From positions 1-64,000 of the forward strand of contig JBFHDX010000004.1 in the NCBI GenBank assembly GCA_041584475.1: a stretch of DNA of 64,000 bases. Direction: 5' to 3'. The notes beneath the pieces were generated by a model. That model did no database searches and had not been told where the DNA came from. It saw nothing but the letters and a program-made list of their open reading frames with translations. This stretch comes from JBFHDX01 sp041584475. GTDB lineage: Bacteria; Pseudomonadota; Alphaproteobacteria; UBA8366; JADFVY01. Positions 16,949 to 26,620 of the stretch are shown here, one piece after another. A program made the translations under genes and the position numbers. The stretch's first letter is position 1. The number at the start of each line of letters is the position of its first letter.

Positions 16949-17812
16949 GTGCAGGGGGTGGACACGTTCAGCGTGCGGTTCTGGGGCGTCCGCGGAAGCA
17001 TTGCGTGTCCGGGTGCCGACACCATCCGCTATGGCGGAAACACCTCGTGCCTCGAGGTATCGTGCGGTGGTCGACGTCTCATCTTCGATGCCGGAACCGG
17101 ACTGCGCGCGCTCGGCGAGACCATGGCGGCGAACAAGAAACCGTTCGACGGCGACATCTTCCTGACCCACACCCACTTCGACCATATTTGCGGCTTGCCG
17201 TTCTTTCGACCGTTCTTCGTCGCGCGGAACCGGTTCAGGATCTGGGCCGGCCATCTGGTGCCCGACCAGACGCTCAAGACCGTAATATGCCAAATGATGA
17301 TGGCGCCGCTGTTCCCGGTGCCGCCCGAGATATTCGCGGCCGACATCGACTACAAGGATTTCAGCGCGGGCGAGACGTTGCGGCCGTCGCGAGCCATCGC
17401 GATCAGGACCGCGCCCCTCGATCATCCCGACCGTGCGACGGGCTACCGGGTCGAATATCGCGGCCGATCGCTGTGCTACATCACCGACACCGGACACGTC
17501 GTCGGGCAGCGCGATGAAGCACTGGTCCGGTTTGTCTCGGGCGCGGACATGATGATCTACGATTCGACCTTCACCGATCGGGAGTTCCCGAGCTTCAGTA
17601 ATTTCGGGCATTCGACGTGGCAAGAGGGCATGCGCATAGCGGATGCCGCCAACGTCGGTCAGCTGGTCATCTTTCACCACGATCCCTCGCACGACGACCG
17701 CTTCATGGATACGGTGGCCGCCGAGGCCGCGGCGGCGCGACCGGGGACCGTCGTCGCCTGCGAAGGTATGGAGCTCTCGCCGGGCGCACCCGTGTCCGGC
17801 GGCCAGAAGTGA
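16949..17812 (+). CDS. MBL-fold metallo-hydrolase
   Basis: A 287-aa metallo-beta-lactamase-fold protein. It has the metal-binding motif THTHFDHICG (HxHxDH), further ligands at ITDTGH and FHHDPSH, and the N-terminal RFWGVRGSIACPG and YGGNTSCLEV. These place it with the RNase Z/PhnP-like phosphodiesterase branch found in many proteobacteria. The substrate is unknown. It may be a phosphodiesterase acting on a small phosphorylated ligand. Start GTG at 16949. It sits between the orphan regulator and a methyltransferase on the same strand. Confidence 0.85.
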   Translation: MQGVDTFSVRFWGVRGSIACPGADTIRYGGNTSCLEVSCGGRRLIFDAGTGLRALGETMAANKKPFDGDIFLTHTHFDHICGLPFFRPFFVARNRFRIWAGHLVPDQTLKTVICQMMMAPLFPVPPEIFAADIDYKDFSAGETLRPSRAIAIRTAPLDHPDRATGYRVEYRGRSLCYITDTGHVVGQRDEALVRFVSGADMMIYDSTFTDREFPSFSNFGHSTWQEGMRIADAANVGQLVIFHHDPSHDDRFMDTVAAEAAAARPGTVVACEGMELSPGAPVSGGQK

Positions 17813-17818
17813 CCGGTG

Positions 17819-18673
17819 ATGGTTGCATTGCGCGCGTGGCACCGGCAACTGCGCCTCGGCATTCCGACGCTGCTGGGGCTTGCGCGCCGCGGCTTCTTCA
17901 TCCCCTATCGCCATGCGGGCGAGGTTCCGGCGTCAGCGGACCGCACGCCGTACGATGCGCTCGGCGGCGTTCTCGACCGCCGCCGTGATGCGTTTGCGGG
18001 CTGGCTCGACGTGATCGAACGATACGCCGACATGCTGGAATCGTTCGATGCGGGGCCGCCGCTGGCGCCACGCTGGACGCAGGACTGGTTTCCGCGGCTC
18101 GACGCCGCCGCGGCCTATGCGATTACGCGTGAAACGCGGCCCCGGCGCATCGTCGAGGTAGGTTGCGGCCACTCCACCCGTTTCTTTGCCAGGGCCGTGG
18201 ACGACGGGGCGCTGGCGACGCGGATCCTCGCGATCGATCCGGCCCCTCGCGCCGAGATCGGGCAGCTCGCAGGTGTCGAACTGCGTCGCGAGACCGTGCA
18301 GGCGGCGGGCGAAGCGCCGTTCCGCGCGCTGCGCCCGGGCGACATACTGGCCATCGACTCGAGCCACATCCTGATGCCCGGCACCGACGTCGACATGCTT
18401 CTCAACCGCGTTCTCGTCTCGCTGCCGACAGGCGTGATGGTCCATGTCCACGACATCTTCCTGCCGGACGATTACCCGCCCGACTGGGAATGGCGCGGCT
18501 ACAACGAACAGCTCGGGGTGGCCCAGCTGGTCGCGGGTGCGGGATGGCGGATCGAGTTCGCGAGCCACTACGTGGTGACCCGCATGGCCGACCGTATCGC
18601 GCGGGGCGTCATCGGCCGCCTGCCCCTGCCCGCCGGGGCGCGGGAGTCGAGCCTCTGGCTCAAGAAACGGTGA
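17819..18673 (+). CDS. class I SAM-dependent methyltransferase, Methyltransf_24-like
   Basis: A 284-aa protein with a SAM-binding motif RRIVEVGCGHSTRFFARAV and a following acidic residue in LAIDPAP, then DILAIDSSHI and VHVHDIFLPDDYP, which are typical of the Methyltransf_24 group acting on sugars or small molecules. The N-terminal 100 residues precede the Rossmann domain and contain no clear membrane segment. The substrate is unknown. ATG at 17819 (GTG at 17816 adjoins it) begins 6 nt after the hydrolase stop, so the two are probably co-transcribed. Confidence 0.8.
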   Translation: MVALRAWHRQLRLGIPTLLGLARRGFFIPYRHAGEVPASADRTPYDALGGVLDRRRDAFAGWLDVIERYADMLESFDAGPPLAPRWTQDWFPRLDAAAAYAITRETRPRRIVEVGCGHSTRFFARAVDDGALATRILAIDPAPRAEIGQLAGVELRRETVQAAGEAPFRALRPGDILAIDSSHILMPGTDVDMLLNRVLVSLPTGVMVHVHDIFLPDDYPPDWEWRGYNEQLGVAQLVAGAGWRIEFASHYVVTRMADRIARGVIGRLPLPAGARESSLWLKKR

Positions 18674-18767
18674 ACAGACGCGCGCAAAGCTTGATTGTCG
18701 CTTCGCCGCCCCGGCTGCCTATCTGGAGGGAGTCCGGTGCGCGAACCGTCTGCGGGGAACCAACGGC

Positions 18768-20120
18768 ATGGAAATGGTAGCAGTGACGTGGCGATGGTGG
18801 TCGCCGAACAAATCCGGCGCCTTGCCGGCGCGGGTCAGCACCGCGATCGTACGACAACAGGATGCCAGCGAGCGTCTCGCCGCCTGGGTCCAGTTTGGGG
18901 TCGTCGTGTTCTTCGCCGTGCTGTACGCGGTGGCACCGAAGACCTATGCCGGCGACTGGATGTTCCCGCCCGTGACATTCGCGCTCGCGGCGTTCTTCAT
19001 CGTCGGCGTGGTCCGCATTGTCGTGGTCCGGAGGGGGCATGTACCGGGCTGGTTCGTCGCGGCATCCGTGGTCGCGGAGCTCACATTGCTGCTCGTCCTG
19101 ATCTGGAGCTTCCACATCCAGTACGAACAACCCCCGGCGTTCTATCTCAAGGCCCCGACGCTACTATACATTTTCATCTTCATCGCGCTGCGCGCCCTGC
19201 GCTTCGAGGCCCGTTACGTCCTGTTGGCCGGTGGAACCGCCGCCGTCGGCTGGCTGGCCATGGCCGCATACGCGGTCTACGCGGACCCGTCAACCGATGT
19301 CGTCACACGGGATTACGTGCGTTATCTGACGTCGAATTCGATCCTGATCGGCGCCGAGCTCGACAAGATCATCGCCATCCTGCTGGTTACCGCGATCATA
19401 GCGGCTGCCCTCGTGCGGGCGCGCCGGCTCTTGGTTCGCTCGGTCGTCGAGGAGGCTGCAGCCCGCGATTTGTCGCGGTTCTTCGCGCCCGAGATCGCAT
19501 CGCGGATCATCGGCTCGGAAAATCGAATACGGCCCGGACACGGCGAGGCGCGCGAGGCCTCGATTCTGACCATCGACATTCGTGGCTTCACGAATCTGGC
19601 CAACACGTTGCCGCCGTCGGAACTGATCGGCGTGCTCGTCGAGTACGAATCGCGGATGGTGCCCGTGATCCAGAGGCATGGCGGCTGCATCGACAAGTTC
19701 CTGGGCGACGGCATCCTTGCGACCTTCGGCGCGGCCGCCCCGAGCGAGACGCACGCCGCCGACGCGCTGCGCGCGCTCGAGGAGGTCGTAACCGCGGCGG
19801 ACGACTGGAACCGTGAACGCGCAATGTCGGGCAAGCCGCCACTGCGGATCGGGGCGGCGGTCGCCACGGGCCGCGTCGTGTTCGGCGCCGTCGGCGACGA
19901 CACGCGGCTCGAATACACGGTGATCGGCGACGCCGTGAACCTCGCCGCCAAGCTGGAGAAGCACAACAAGGTCGGCGAGACGCGCGCGCTGGCAGCCGAC
20001 GATGCTTTCGAGCTGGCGACGCGACAAGGCTACGTTCCGTCGGGGGCGGTCGAGCGCGTAGGGCCGGTGCATATACTCGGCGCCGAGGCGCCCGTCGATA
20101 TCGTCATCGTGGCGCGCTAG
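18768..20120 (+). CDS. membrane-bound class III adenylate cyclase
   Basis: A 450-aa protein with about six N-terminal membrane helices (residues about 39-235), a short linker like that of other class III cyclases (RDLSRFFAPEIASRII), and a C-terminal cyclase domain. Metal-binding aspartates appear in LTIDIRGFTNLA (about residue 270) and in DKFLGDGILATFG (about 308-316). The K of DKF and the D of VIGDAVNLAAKLE match adenylate rather than guanylate specificity. It is expected to make cAMP in response to a membrane signal. It converges on the importer operon with an 8-nt gap. The only cAMP-receptor-like domain in the window is at 35769. Confidence 0.88.
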   Translation: MEMVAVTWRWWSPNKSGALPARVSTAIVRQQDASERLAAWVQFGVVVFFAVLYAVAPKTYAGDWMFPPVTFALAAFFIVGVVRIVVVRRGHVPGWFVAASVVAELTLLLVLIWSFHIQYEQPPAFYLKAPTLLYIFIFIALRALRFEARYVLLAGGTAAVGWLAMAAYAVYADPSTDVVTRDYVRYLTSNSILIGAELDKIIAILLVTAIIAAALVRARRLLVRSVVEEAAARDLSRFFAPEIASRIIGSENRIRPGHGEAREASILTIDIRGFTNLANTLPPSELIGVLVEYESRMVPVIQRHGGCIDKFLGDGILATFGAAAPSETHAADALRALEEVVTAADDWNRERAMSGKPPLRIGAAVATGRVVFGAVGDDTRLEYTVIGDAVNLAAKLEKHNKVGETRALAADDAFELATRQGYVPSGAVERVGPVHILGAEAPVDIVIVAR

Positions 20121-20128
20121 CGGTGCCG

Positions 20129-21301
20129 CTACTTGTAGGGGTCCGCGGCATCGCGAAGGCCGTCGCCGAGGAACTGGAACGCCAGGACGACGAGGATCAC
20201 CGGGATGACCGGTAGCATGAGCCACGGATAGATCGCGACGACGTTGATGTTCTGCGCCTCGTTCAGCAGTACGCCCCAGCTCGTCATCGGCGGCCGCAGC
20301 CCCAGCCCGAGAAAGCTCAGCGCGGTCTCCGCCAGGATCATCGAGGGGATCGAGAGCGTGGCCGACGCGATCAGGTGGCTCATGAAGCTGGGCATGAGGT
20401 GACGAAAGATGACCCGGGTCGGCCGCGCGCCCATCAGCTGTGCCGCGGTGCAGAAATCCTCCTCGCGCAGGGCGAGGAACTTCGAGCGCACGGCGCGCGC
20501 GAGCCCCGGCCAGTCGAGTAGAGCCAGGATCACGGTTATACCGAGATAGACGAGCATCGGGCTCCACGTGACCGGGAGCGCAGCCGACAGGGCCATCCAC
20601 AGCGGCAGCTCCGGGAACGAGCGGATCACCTCGATGGTCCGCTGGACGGCGCTGTCGACGAAGCCGCCGTAGTAGCCGGCGACCCCACCGATCGCCAGGC
20701 CCATGACAAAGCTCAGCGTGATGCCGATCAGCCCGACGGTCAGCGAGATGCGCGCGCCATAGACGATGCGCGAGAACATGTCGCGGCCCAGCCGGTCGGT
20801 GCCGAACAGGAAGAGTTGGCCGCCTTCCGGCGGGCAGAGCAGGTGGAACCGGCCTTCCGCCAGCCCCCAGAACCGGTATGCCGATCCCGGATAGTCGTCG
20901 ACACAGAAGAAACGCAGCGGCTGGATACGCGCCGCATCGATCGTGTAGTTCCAGCGCATCTTGGCCAGATCGAGCGACTTCGTGAAGGGATGCACGTAGG
21001 GACCGACGAACGCGCCGTCATGGAACAGGTGAATGCGCTGCGGAGGGGCGTAGAGAAAGTCGGTGTGGCGATGGTGCAGCTCGTACGGCGCGATGAATTC
21101 GCTGACCATGATCGAGAGATACATGAGCAGCAGGAAAACGCCGCACGCGACGGCGATGCGGTGCCGCCTGAACCGCCACCACATCAGCTTCCACTGGCTC
21201 GCCGTGTAATAGCGCTCCTGCTCCGGAGTCAGCTGCATCACGGCCTGCGGGTCGAACGGCGCCGCGTTGACGTAGTGCCGAACGTCGGTGCGGCCGCTCA
21301 T
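20129..21301 (-). CDS. Opp/Dpp/Agp-type ABC importer permease (C subunit)
   Basis: Inner-membrane permease of 390 aa. The first helix (about 48-70) is followed by an unusually long periplasmic loop (about 75-185), which holds LFGTDRLGRDMFSRIVYGARISL at its end. Then come five more helices and the EAA loop DFCTAAQLMGARPTRVIFRHLMP that docks on the ATPase. Peptide permeases lack so long a loop. It is typical of the branch containing the rhizobial AgpC alpha-galactoside permease, so a saccharide substrate is possible. It is the last gene of the minus-strand operon, and its start overlaps the B permease stop by 4 nt. Confidence 0.9.
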   Translation of the reverse strand: MSGRTDVRHYVNAAPFDPQAVMQLTPEQERYYTASQWKLMWWRFRRHRIAVACGVFLLLMYLSIMVSEFIAPYELHHRHTDFLYAPPQRIHLFHDGAFVGPYVHPFTKSLDLAKMRWNYTIDAARIQPLRFFCVDDYPGSAYRFWGLAEGRFHLLCPPEGGQLFLFGTDRLGRDMFSRIVYGARISLTVGLIGITLSFVMGLAIGGVAGYYGGFVDSAVQRTIEVIRSFPELPLWMALSAALPVTWSPMLVYLGITVILALLDWPGLARAVRSKFLALREEDFCTAAQLMGARPTRVIFRHLMPSFMSHLIASATLSIPSMILAETALSFLGLGLRPPMTSWGVLLNEAQNINVVAIYPWLMLPVIPVILVVLAFQFLGDGLRDAADPYK

Positions 21302-22296
21302 TTCTGGGTTCCCCCGCCGAGCCGGATGCGCGGGTCAAGGGCGGCCAGCGCGAGATCGGAGATCAGCGTTCCGATCACGGTCAGCAGCGCCAGGATCATG
21401 AGGAACGAGCCCGCGAGGTACATGTCCTGGCTCTGCAGCGCGCGCAGCAGCATCGGCCCGGTCGTCGGCAGCGACAGCACGACGGAGACGATCGCCGCCC
21501 CCGAGATCACCTGCGGGAGCAAATTGCCGATGTCTGCGATGAACGGATTGAGCGCCACCCGCAACGGATACTTGATGAGGATCCGGAACGGGTGCAGCCC
21601 CTTGGCGCGCGCCGTCACGACGTACTGCTTGTGCAGCTCGTCGAGGAGGTTGGCGCGCAGGCGGCGGATCATGCCGGCGGTGCCCGACGTGCCGATGACG
21701 ACGACCGGTATCCAGAGATGCTCGAGGACCGAGATCACCTTCCCCCAACTCCAGGGCTGGTCGATGTACTGGGGTTCCATCAGACCCCCGATCGACGTCC
21801 CGAAATAGACGTTGGCGATCCAGAGCAGGACGAGCGCGAGCAGGAAATTCGGCGTCGCAAGCCCGACGAACCCGAGGAACGACAGGGCGTAGTCGCCGAT
21901 GCTGTACTGATAGACCGCCGAATAGGTGCCGATCACGAAGGAGACGATCCAGGTGAAGACGATCGTCGCGAAGGAGACGACGAGGGTGAGCAGAATCCGG
22001 TCACCGACGACCTCGGACACCGGCAGGCTGTATTCGAACGAGTAGCCGAAATCGCCTTGCAGCAGCCCGCCGAGCCAGATGAAGTACTGCTCGACGAGCG
22101 ATTTGTCGAAACCGTACTGCTGGCGCAGGAATTCGATTCGCTCGGCGCTGACGGATTCGCCCTGGCTCTGGAGCTCGTTCAGGTAGGTGGTGAAATAGTC
22201 GCCCGGCGGCAGCTGGATGATGATGAACACGAGCGCGCTGATGGCGACCAGCGTCGGCACCATGACCAGCACCCTGTGTACCGTGTAACGAAGCAT
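21298..22296 (-). CDS. Opp/Dpp/Agp-type ABC importer permease (B subunit)
   Basis: Inner-membrane permease of 332 aa with six predicted helices. The N-terminal helix MLRYTVHRVLVMVPTLVAI and the block QYGFDKSLVEQYFIWLGGLLQGDFGYSF are typical of the OppB/DppB family, as is the EAA loop YVVTARAKGLHPFRILIKYPLRVALNP. It forms the translocation pore with the C subunit and is energised by the dual ATPase encoded upstream. It lies 30 nt downstream of the solute-binding-protein gene. Confidence 0.92.
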   Translation of the reverse strand: MLRYTVHRVLVMVPTLVAISALVFIIIQLPPGDYFTTYLNELQSQGESVSAERIEFLRQQYGFDKSLVEQYFIWLGGLLQGDFGYSFEYSLPVSEVVGDRILLTLVVSFATIVFTWIVSFVIGTYSAVYQYSIGDYALSFLGFVGLATPNFLLALVLLWIANVYFGTSIGGLMEPQYIDQPWSWGKVISVLEHLWIPVVVIGTSGTAGMIRRLRANLLDELHKQYVVTARAKGLHPFRILIKYPLRVALNPFIADIGNLLPQVISGAAIVSVVLSLPTTGPMLLRALQSQDMYLAGSFLMILALLTVIGTLISDLALAALDPRIRLGGGTQK

Positions 22297-22326
22297 TGCC
22301 GCGGGTCCCGATCGCCGACCGAGGGC

Positions 22327-24213
22327 TCAGTCGTCGAACCAGAACGTGTCCGGCCCGTAGATGCCGAAATGCGCGCCCGGGTCCCAGCTGTACAAGCCCT
22401 CGTCCGGGACGTTGCGCAGCTTGGCGTTGACGACCACCGGCTGCATCGCCCCGCTGACGATACCGATCGTGAACAGCTGGTCGGTCCAGATATCGAGCAT
22501 CTGGTGCCAGATCTGCGCGCGCCGCGACCGCTGCCCGGCCTCGTACCATTCGCCGAGCAGCGCAAGCAGCCGCTTCGCCTCCGGCATGTCCGCCGGCTCG
22601 CCGCTGCGCCCGCCGGTCTCGATGTACTGGCCCCACATCGGCCACTGGTAATGGATCTGTCGCGTCGGCGCGAGCTCTTCCGGGATCGTGTCGGCCGCCG
22701 GCAAGCCGTTTTCGAGTCCCTCCCAGATCGACATCAACGTCTCCCCGGCATAGATCCGGTTGCGGACGACTTCGCGCTGCGACGGCTTGCTGTGGAGCTG
22801 AATGCCGACCTTCCGCCAGCTGTCGCGAACGAGCGCGAGGACATCGGTCTGTTCCGTGCTTTCGCCGGCGGTCTCGACGATGATTTCCATGGCACGGCCG
22901 TCGGGAAGCAGCCGCAGGCCGCGACCGTCGCGCTGCGTGAGCCCGATCTCGTCGAGCAGGCGGTTTGCCTCCGCGACGTCGAAGTCGGTCCAGGCCTTCT
23001 GGTAGGTGTCGCGGAACAGGGGGCTCTGCGGTAGTACCGTGTTCTGCGAGGGGATCGCCAGGCCGTAATAGATCACCTGGTTGACCTCGTGGCGGTCTAT
23101 CGCCAGCGACAACGCACGCCTGAACCGAACGTCGCGCAGCACCGTGCGCCATGCCAGGTCGCGCACGTTGAGGTTCGGATAGAGGGTCATGTGCGATCCC
23201 TTGCCGTCGCGCCACAACAGCGTGCGAAACCCGTTTCTTTCCTCGTTTTGCTTGAGAAAAGTGTAATTGTCGAAGCGCAGGTATCGTGCCTGCAGATCGG
23301 ATTCGCCGGTGCCGGTCTTCGCCGGGATGATCTTGGCGTTGGCGATCTGCATCACCACCCGGTCGATGTAGGGGAGCTGCCGTCCCTCCGGGTCGACACG
23401 ATGGAAATACGGGTTGCGGACGAATATGAAACGCTCCGAGGGCATGCGCGTCGTGTTGATCCACGGCTGCAGGCTCGGCAGTTCCGTGTTGTCGTTCTTG
23501 TAGAGGTTGTCCACCATGTTGTGCAGCGCCGCCCAGTTGCGCTGGCCCTTCTCGGCTGCCAGCCGGTTCAGCGTCGCCTCGTCCGCGTAGCGCGCGTGAA
23601 ACCGTTTCAGGTAATGGGCCGGCCGATAGATGAAGAGCGGACTCGCCGAGGCCAACGCCGGCAGGAATTTCGGATTGGGTCGCGACCAGCTGAAGCGGAT
23701 CGTCGCCTGGTCGATGATTTCGACCGTCGGCAGTTCGCCGTCGAGTCGCAGCTCAATCGGCGGGCCGGTCGGCGTCAACTGCCGATTCTGGGCGACGTCT
23801 TCCCACCAGTAGCGGAAATCCTCGGTCGTGAACGGCGCGCCGTCGGACCAGCGGTGCCCGGGGCGGAGGTGCAGCGTGAAGCTGCGCCCGTCCTCGATTT
23901 CGATGTCCCTGAGAATGTCGGGGACGATCTCGTAATCGTGCCGGTAGCGGGCGAGGCGCGCGTAGCCATAGACGACCATTTGCCGCACATCCTTCGTGCG
24001 CGCCATCAGCAGGTTCAGGGTTCCGCCGTATCTGCCGATCGTGCGGCCGTCATTCATCTCCACGGTGAGCGGCGGCCGCGGCAGTCGATCGCCGACCGGG
24101 GGCAGCGTCCCCGCAGCCACCGCATCCGCAAGAAAGGGCGGTTCGACGGGCCCCGCCGCAGCCGCCGTCGAAACGGCGAGAACCGCGGCAAGGCAAGATA
24201 ACGAGCACCTCAT
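22327..24213 (-). CDS. family 5 extracellular solute-binding protein
   Basis: Periplasmic receptor of the importer, 628 aa, with a signal peptide (about residues 1-20, cleavage near AAAAG). It belongs to the SBP_bac_5 fold: GGTLNLLMARTKDVRQMVVYGYARL, ETVIPDILRDIEI-like text, the signature FTLHLRPGHRWSDGAPFT, VRFRRALSLAIDRHEV, and a C-terminal lobe. Its length and N-terminal block fit the AgpA-like branch better than short dipeptide-binding proteins. Start ATG at 24213 shares one base with the ATPase stop (TGATG). Ligand unknown. Confidence 0.88.
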   Translation of the reverse strand: MRCSLSCLAAVLAVSTAAAAGPVEPPFLADAVAAGTLPPVGDRLPRPPLTVEMNDGRTIGRYGGTLNLLMARTKDVRQMVVYGYARLARYRHDYEIVPDILRDIEIEDGRSFTLHLRPGHRWSDGAPFTTEDFRYWWEDVAQNRQLTPTGPPIELRLDGELPTVEIIDQATIRFSWSRPNPKFLPALASASPLFIYRPAHYLKRFHARYADEATLNRLAAEKGQRNWAALHNMVDNLYKNDNTELPSLQPWINTTRMPSERFIFVRNPYFHRVDPEGRQLPYIDRVVMQIANAKIIPAKTGTGESDLQARYLRFDNYTFLKQNEERNGFRTLLWRDGKGSHMTLYPNLNVRDLAWRTVLRDVRFRRALSLAIDRHEVNQVIYYGLAIPSQNTVLPQSPLFRDTYQKAWTDFDVAEANRLLDEIGLTQRDGRGLRLLPDGRAMEIIVETAGESTEQTDVLALVRDSWRKVGIQLHSKPSQREVVRNRIYAGETLMSIWEGLENGLPAADTIPEELAPTRQIHYQWPMWGQYIETGGRSGEPADMPEAKRLLALLGEWYEAGQRSRRAQIWHQMLDIWTDQLFTIGIVSGAMQPVVVNAKLRNVPDEGLYSWDPGAHFGIYGPDTFWFDD

Positions 24214-26117
24214 CAGGCGTTCTCCATCTCGATTGCGTCCAGGTCCGCGCGTGCGTCGATGCGCACCAAGTGATCGTGCCCGACGGCGCGCAATACGGGG
24301 GAAGCGGTCGCGTTTTCGGCGAACGGAGGCGGCCAGGCCGCGGGGTCCGACGCGCGTTCCTCCATGAGCCGCTCGAAATGCAGCGGGTGGTCGAGGCTCG
24401 GTTCCGGGACCGCCGCCAGCAGGCCCTGGGTGTATGGGTGGACCGGGTTGCGGAACAGGATGTCTCTCGGTGCCAGCTCGACGAGGCGTCCGCGGCACAT
24501 GACCGCGATGCGGTCGGCGATATAGTCGACGACGGCCAGGTTATGCGAGATGAACAGATAGGTCAGCCCGAGCGCCGACTGCAGGTCCTTGAGCAGGTTC
24601 AGGATCTGGGCCTGGATCGAGACGTCGAGCGCCGACACCGGTTCGTCGCAGATCAGAAGGTTGGGACGCAGGGCGAGGGCCCGCGCGATGCCGATCCGCT
24701 GCCTCTGGCCGCCGGAAAAGCTGTGCGGGAAGCGCCTGGCGTGACGGATGTCGAGACCGACCAGCCGCAGCAGTTCCTCGACGAGCTCATTGCGCTGCTT
24801 GCGGTCGCCGATACCGTGGATCAGCAGCGGTTCCGCGATGATGTCGGCGACGCGCATACGCGGATTCAGCGAACCGAACGGATCCTGGAATATGAACTGA
24901 ATCTTGCGCCGGAAGGCCATCAGGTCATCACCCTCCAGCGCCAACACGTCAATCGGACCGTCCGGCCCGTTATATTCCACGCTGCCGGAATCCGGGGTGA
25001 GCGCACGCATGATGATCTTGCTGAGGGTGGTCTTGCCGCAGCCGCTCTCGCCGACGAGGCCCAGGCACTCGCCGCGGCGGATTTCGAAACTGACGCCGGC
25101 GACGGCGTCGATCCGGGCGGCTTCGGCGGTGCCGATCCACGACTCCGTTCGGATCGTGAAGGTCTTTCGGACGTCGCGGACCGTCAGCAGCGGCGAGACA
25201 TCGTCGGCACGACGTTCGGTGGGCTCGGCGATCGCGTGCTGCAACAGCGCCCCGGTCGGGGGCGCGATCTCGCGGATCGGCACGAGCCGTTCCCCCGGTT
25301 CCATGCTGAACCTCGGTACGGCCTTGAGCAGGGCCTTAAGATAGGGATGACCCGGGGTGCGGAATATGTCCTCCAGCCGTCCCGATTCCATGATTTCGCC
25401 GTGATACATGACGACGACCCGCTCAGCGGCGTTGGCGACGACGCCCAGATCATGCGTGATGATCAGGACCGCCATGCCCAGCTCCCGCTGCAGATCCCTG
25501 ATCTGCTTGAGGATCTGCGCCTGGATCGTGACGTCGAGCGCGGTCGTCGGCTCGTCTGCGATCAGCAGCGCCGGGTGACATATCAGCGCCATGGCGATCA
25601 TCGCGCGCTGGCGCAGGCCGCCCGACAGTTCGAAAGGATAGGTCTTCATGGCGCGGTCCGGATCCGGAAATCCGACCAGGCGCAACATCTCGCGGGTTGC
25701 TTCGCGACCTTCCGCCCGGCTGCACGCGCGGTGCAGGTGGAGCGCCTCGGCGACCTGGTTGCCGACCGTGTGCAGCGGTGACAAGGACGTCATCGGCTCC
25801 TGGAAGATGATCGAGATGCGGCCGCCACGGATCGACCGCATTTCGCTCCCGTCGGCATCGAGGGCCGCTATGTCGACGGGCCCGGCGCGCGTCGGGTCCC
25901 GAAACAGTATCGAGCCGGAGGTAATGCGTGCCGCCTTCGGCAGGATGCCCATGATGGCTTGCGAGACAACGGTCTTCCCGGAACCCGATTCGCCGACGAG
26001 CGCAACCGTGGAGCCCGGCGGCACCGAGAACGAGACGCCGCGTACGGCTTCGATCCGGCCTTCCGCGAGATCGAAGGACACCCTCAGGTCGCGAACCGTC
26101 AGCAGGTCGTCGGTCAC
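24213..26117 (-). CDS. fused dual-domain ABC importer ATPase (OppD-OppF type)
   Basis: A 634-aa protein with two complete nucleotide-binding domains. NBD1 has Walker A GESGSGKTVVS (about residue 40), signature LSGGLRQR, Walker B LLIADEPT and H-loop ITHD. NBD2 has GESGCGKTTLS (about residue 355), signature FSGGQRQR, LLICDEPV and ISHN. Both carry the oligopeptide-family tail (HPYLKALLKAVP, HPYTQGLLAAVPEP). The single chain replaces separate OppD and OppF. Start GTG at 26117 overlaps the upstream stop by 4 nt. Confidence 0.94.
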   Translation of the reverse strand: MTDDLLTVRDLRVSFDLAEGRIEAVRGVSFSVPPGSTVALVGESGSGKTVVSQAIMGILPKAARITSGSILFRDPTRAGPVDIAALDADGSEMRSIRGGRISIIFQEPMTSLSPLHTVGNQVAEALHLHRACSRAEGREATREMLRLVGFPDPDRAMKTYPFELSGGLRQRAMIAMALICHPALLIADEPTTALDVTIQAQILKQIRDLQRELGMAVLIITHDLGVVANAAERVVVMYHGEIMESGRLEDIFRTPGHPYLKALLKAVPRFSMEPGERLVPIREIAPPTGALLQHAIAEPTERRADDVSPLLTVRDVRKTFTIRTESWIGTAEAARIDAVAGVSFEIRRGECLGLVGESGCGKTTLSKIIMRALTPDSGSVEYNGPDGPIDVLALEGDDLMAFRRKIQFIFQDPFGSLNPRMRVADIIAEPLLIHGIGDRKQRNELVEELLRLVGLDIRHARRFPHSFSGGQRQRIGIARALALRPNLLICDEPVSALDVSIQAQILNLLKDLQSALGLTYLFISHNLAVVDYIADRIAVMCRGRLVELAPRDILFRNPVHPYTQGLLAAVPEPSLDHPLHFERLMEERASDPAAWPPPFAENATASPVLRAVGHDHLVRIDARADLDAIEMENA

Positions 26118-26620
26118 GCCGCAACCCCGCGCTCGCTTCGGGTTCTCACGTCGATGCCGAGCGCGCCGAAATTGGCGACGGCGGCGTCATTGAGCGGAAT
26201 CGCACGGTCTTGCGCGGTGCTGGCGACCGCCGCGGCGAGCTGCTCGAAGCGGTCGATCGTCGAATCGACGCGAATGCGACGATGGCGCCCGCTGACCTTG
26301 AGCTGCATCCAGCCGCGCGGCGGTTCGCGACGGGTGGCGAAATAGTCGAGCCGCAACTGCGTCACATCGCGCCACGGGATGTGACACGGCATCGGGCCGC
26401 GCGAGCGGATGCCGTCGACGGTGAGTTCGATGACGGTGGCCTGGCGCAAGCCGGTGCGTAGCGCGAAAGCGCCGAACAGAAGTGCCACGGCCCCCAGCAC
26501 GACGGCCACGACGGGCGCCGGCTCGAGCAGCAACAGCGGCCCCGCGGTGACCGCGAGACCGAAGCCGGCGCGCGCGTAATCGGCCGCGAGTACCCTCGCC
26601 GGATAACGGTGTCGGCTCAT
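26114..26620 (-). CDS. small membrane protein with PH-like domain
   Basis: A 168-aa protein of unknown function. Two hydrophobic segments (about residues 18-35 and 38-55) form a hairpin in the inner membrane. The rest, ATVIELTVDGIRSRGPMPCHIPWRDVTQLRL, looks like a small bacterial PH-like fold, in which a short signal is read on the cytoplasmic face. It overlaps the deacetylase gene upstream and the ATPase gene downstream by 4 nt each, so it is part of the operon. I do not recognise a named family. Confidence 0.7.
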   Translation of the reverse strand: MSRHRYPARVLAADYARAGFGLAVTAGPLLLLEPAPVVAVVLGAVALLFGAFALRTGLRQATVIELTVDGIRSRGPMPCHIPWRDVTQLRLDYFATRREPPRGWMQLKVSGRHRRIRVDSTIDRFEQLAAAVASTAQDRAIPLNDAAVANFGALGIDVRTRSERGVAA

